From contig JAFQNM010000053.1 of the NCBI GenBank assembly GCA_017395885.1, forward strand, positions 1-5,183: 5,183 nt of DNA. The letters are read 5' to 3'. The DNA is from Clostridia bacterium. Lineage in GTDB: Bacteria > Bacillota > Clostridia > Oscillospirales > CAG-272. The position numbers were made by a program, and so were the translations under genes. The notes under the pieces were generated by a model. It saw nothing but the letters and a program-made list of their open reading frames with translations. It was not told the origin of the DNA and ran no database searches. How positions within the stretch are numbered: the stretch's first letter is position 1; each line of letters starts with the position of its first letter. Shown one piece after another: positions 4,284 through 5,183 of the stretch.

Positions 4284-5183
4284 TTAAATATTCATGCTCT
4301 CAAGAATAGACTTGAATTCAAGGAGTGAGCCTGCAGAATTGAGGGCAGCCCTCACCTCTGCGCTTCCTCTCATTCCACGGATAAAATGTGCGGCACGGCC
4401 CCTTGCCTCTCTTATTCCCCGCTCCTCTCCCTTGAGGCTCACCAGAGAAGAAACGAGAGAAACAGCCATTTCTATCCGCTCCTTCGGTGTAGGGGCAGAA
4501 AGCTCCTCCCCTTTGAGATAAGCCTTGATCTCAGAAAAAACATAAGGGTTTCCAAGGGCCTCACGGCCTAACATAATTCCGTCACAGCCTGTTTCTCTGA
4601 GCATCCTTTCTGCACTCTGCCCATCCTTAACGTCGCCGTTGCCGATGACCTTCACCTCAGGGGGAAGTGCATCGCGAACACGGGCAATAATATCCATATC
4701 AATGCCGGGAGTGTATAGCTCCTCTCTGGTACGGGCATGGACCGTAACTGCAATGGCACCTGCAGATGCACAGGCTAAGGCTACCTCCACAGCGTTTTTT
4801 GAGGCTCTGTTCCAACCGGCACGGATCTTTATAGAAACGGGAAGCTCTACCCGCTCCTTTATGGCAGCAACGATCTGCCCGGCCAGAAGGGGATCCCTCA
4901 TAAGAGCGCTTCCGTCGCCCGAGAGGGCGATCTTTTTAACGGGGCAGCCCATGTTAATATCAATGGCAATGGGTCGCTCCTCGTAGATGCATCCGTCAAA
5001 GGAGCCCTTTTCGATCATTTCGGCAGCAGCGGCCATAACTTTGGGCTCGTGGCCGAAAAGCTGAATGGCAGTATTGCCGTCGCCTTTGGGGAGGTAGGCA
5101 AGGTCTGCCGTTTTTTTGTCTCTGTAGGTCAGGGCCTTGGCGGAGATCATCTCGCTGACAGCGTAGTCGGCACCGCCGCTGTA
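4284..5183 (-). CDS. dusB: tRNA-dihydrouridine synthase, DusB/NifR3 type (5' truncated by window)
   Basis: The frame stays open to the right edge: the first visible codons read Y-S-G-G-A-D-Y-A-V-S-E before the ATG at 5150, and '(G)GADxAVSEM-S-AKAL' is internal family sequence. That ATG is therefore not the start; about 20-25 N-terminal residues are missing. The 299 visible residues carry the FMN-binding TIM-barrel motifs in order: 'QLFGHEP', 'DINMGCPVKKI' with the catalytic Cys (codon 4944-4946), 'GDGSALMRDP', 'KIRAGW', 'VHARTREELY', 'GNGDV' and 'GREALGNPYVF', then the C-terminal helical tRNA-binding domain. The enzyme reduces specific uridines in the tRNA D-loop to dihydrouridine using NADPH and FMN in the cytoplasm. 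About nine extra residues ('GSFDGCIYEERP') precede the Cys motif compared with typical DusB. The assignment to family is firm; the DusB subtype, and hence the modified position, is less so. Confidence 0.93.
   Translation of the reverse strand, partial: YSGGADYAVSEMISAKALTYRDKKTADLAYLPKGDGNTAIQLFGHEPKVMAAAAEMIEKGSFDGCIYEERPIAIDINMGCPVKKIALSGDGSALMRDPLLAGQIVAAIKERVELPVSIKIRAGWNRASKNAVEVALACASAGAIAVTVHARTREELYTPGIDMDIIARVRDALPPEVKVIGNGDVKDGQSAERMLRETGCDGIMLGREALGNPYVFSEIKAYLKGEELSAPTPKERIEMAVSLVSSLVSLKGEERGIREARGRAAHFIRGMRGSAEVRAALNSAGSLLEFKSILESMNI

Noticed and set aside
4294..4986. Several plus-strand open frames opposite the dihydrouridine synthase
   Set aside because: These are shadows of a strongly conserved enzyme gene and have no ribosome binding sites or recognisable products.

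Overview
The window looks like a chromosomal segment of an anaerobic Firmicute, most plausibly an uncultured gut-type member of the Clostridia (Ruminococcaceae/Oscillospiraceae-like). This is inferred from Gram-positive sigma-A promoters, a lipoprotein signal, a MsmX/UgpC-type sugar ABC ATPase, short dispersed palindromic repeats of a kind I recall from such genomes, and base composition near half GC by eye. No phage, transposase, CRISPR, rRNA or tRNA gene is visible. The taxonomy is not proven by the sequence.

Layout. (1) 1-404, plus strand: the C-terminal regulatory domain of an ABC transporter ATPase, closed by a strong intrinsic terminator. (2) 405-726: a gene-free spacer holding that terminator, a 'TTC...CAGAATGACA' dispersed repeat, a second palindromic repeat (GGGCGGAT...ATCCGCCC) inside a set of direct and inverted short repeats, and the terminator of the next gene. 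(3) 727-1629, minus strand: a nucleoside hydrolase-family protein of a divergent subfamily, in which Trp sits where the catalytic His is expected. (4) 1630-1795: a compact divergent promoter region with two near-consensus sigma-A promoters back to back and a 12-bp perfect AT palindrome between them. (5) 1796-2761, plus: an exported polysaccharide deacetylase (CE4/NodB fold). (6) 2845-4224, plus: a lipoprotein resembling SurA/PrsA-type foldases, with two degenerate parvulin-like repeats and its own promoter. (7) 4284-5183, minus: a tRNA-dihydrouridine synthase cut at its 5' end by the window edge. It converges on the lipoprotein gene across a shared, probably bidirectional hairpin terminator.

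How the genes relate. Every complete gene has its own visible promoter and most have their own terminator, so the segment reads as mostly monocistronic housekeeping and envelope genes rather than one pathway operon. The deacetylase and the lipoprotein are the only co-directional adjacent pair. No terminator is evident between them, so read-through is possible. Both are predicted to act outside the membrane: one would modify cell-wall or surface polysaccharide, the other would assist folding of exported proteins. I see no strong evidence for a new multi-gene system. The most interesting items are the variant nucleoside hydrolase active site, the degenerate foldase, and the repeat mosaic at 466-645.
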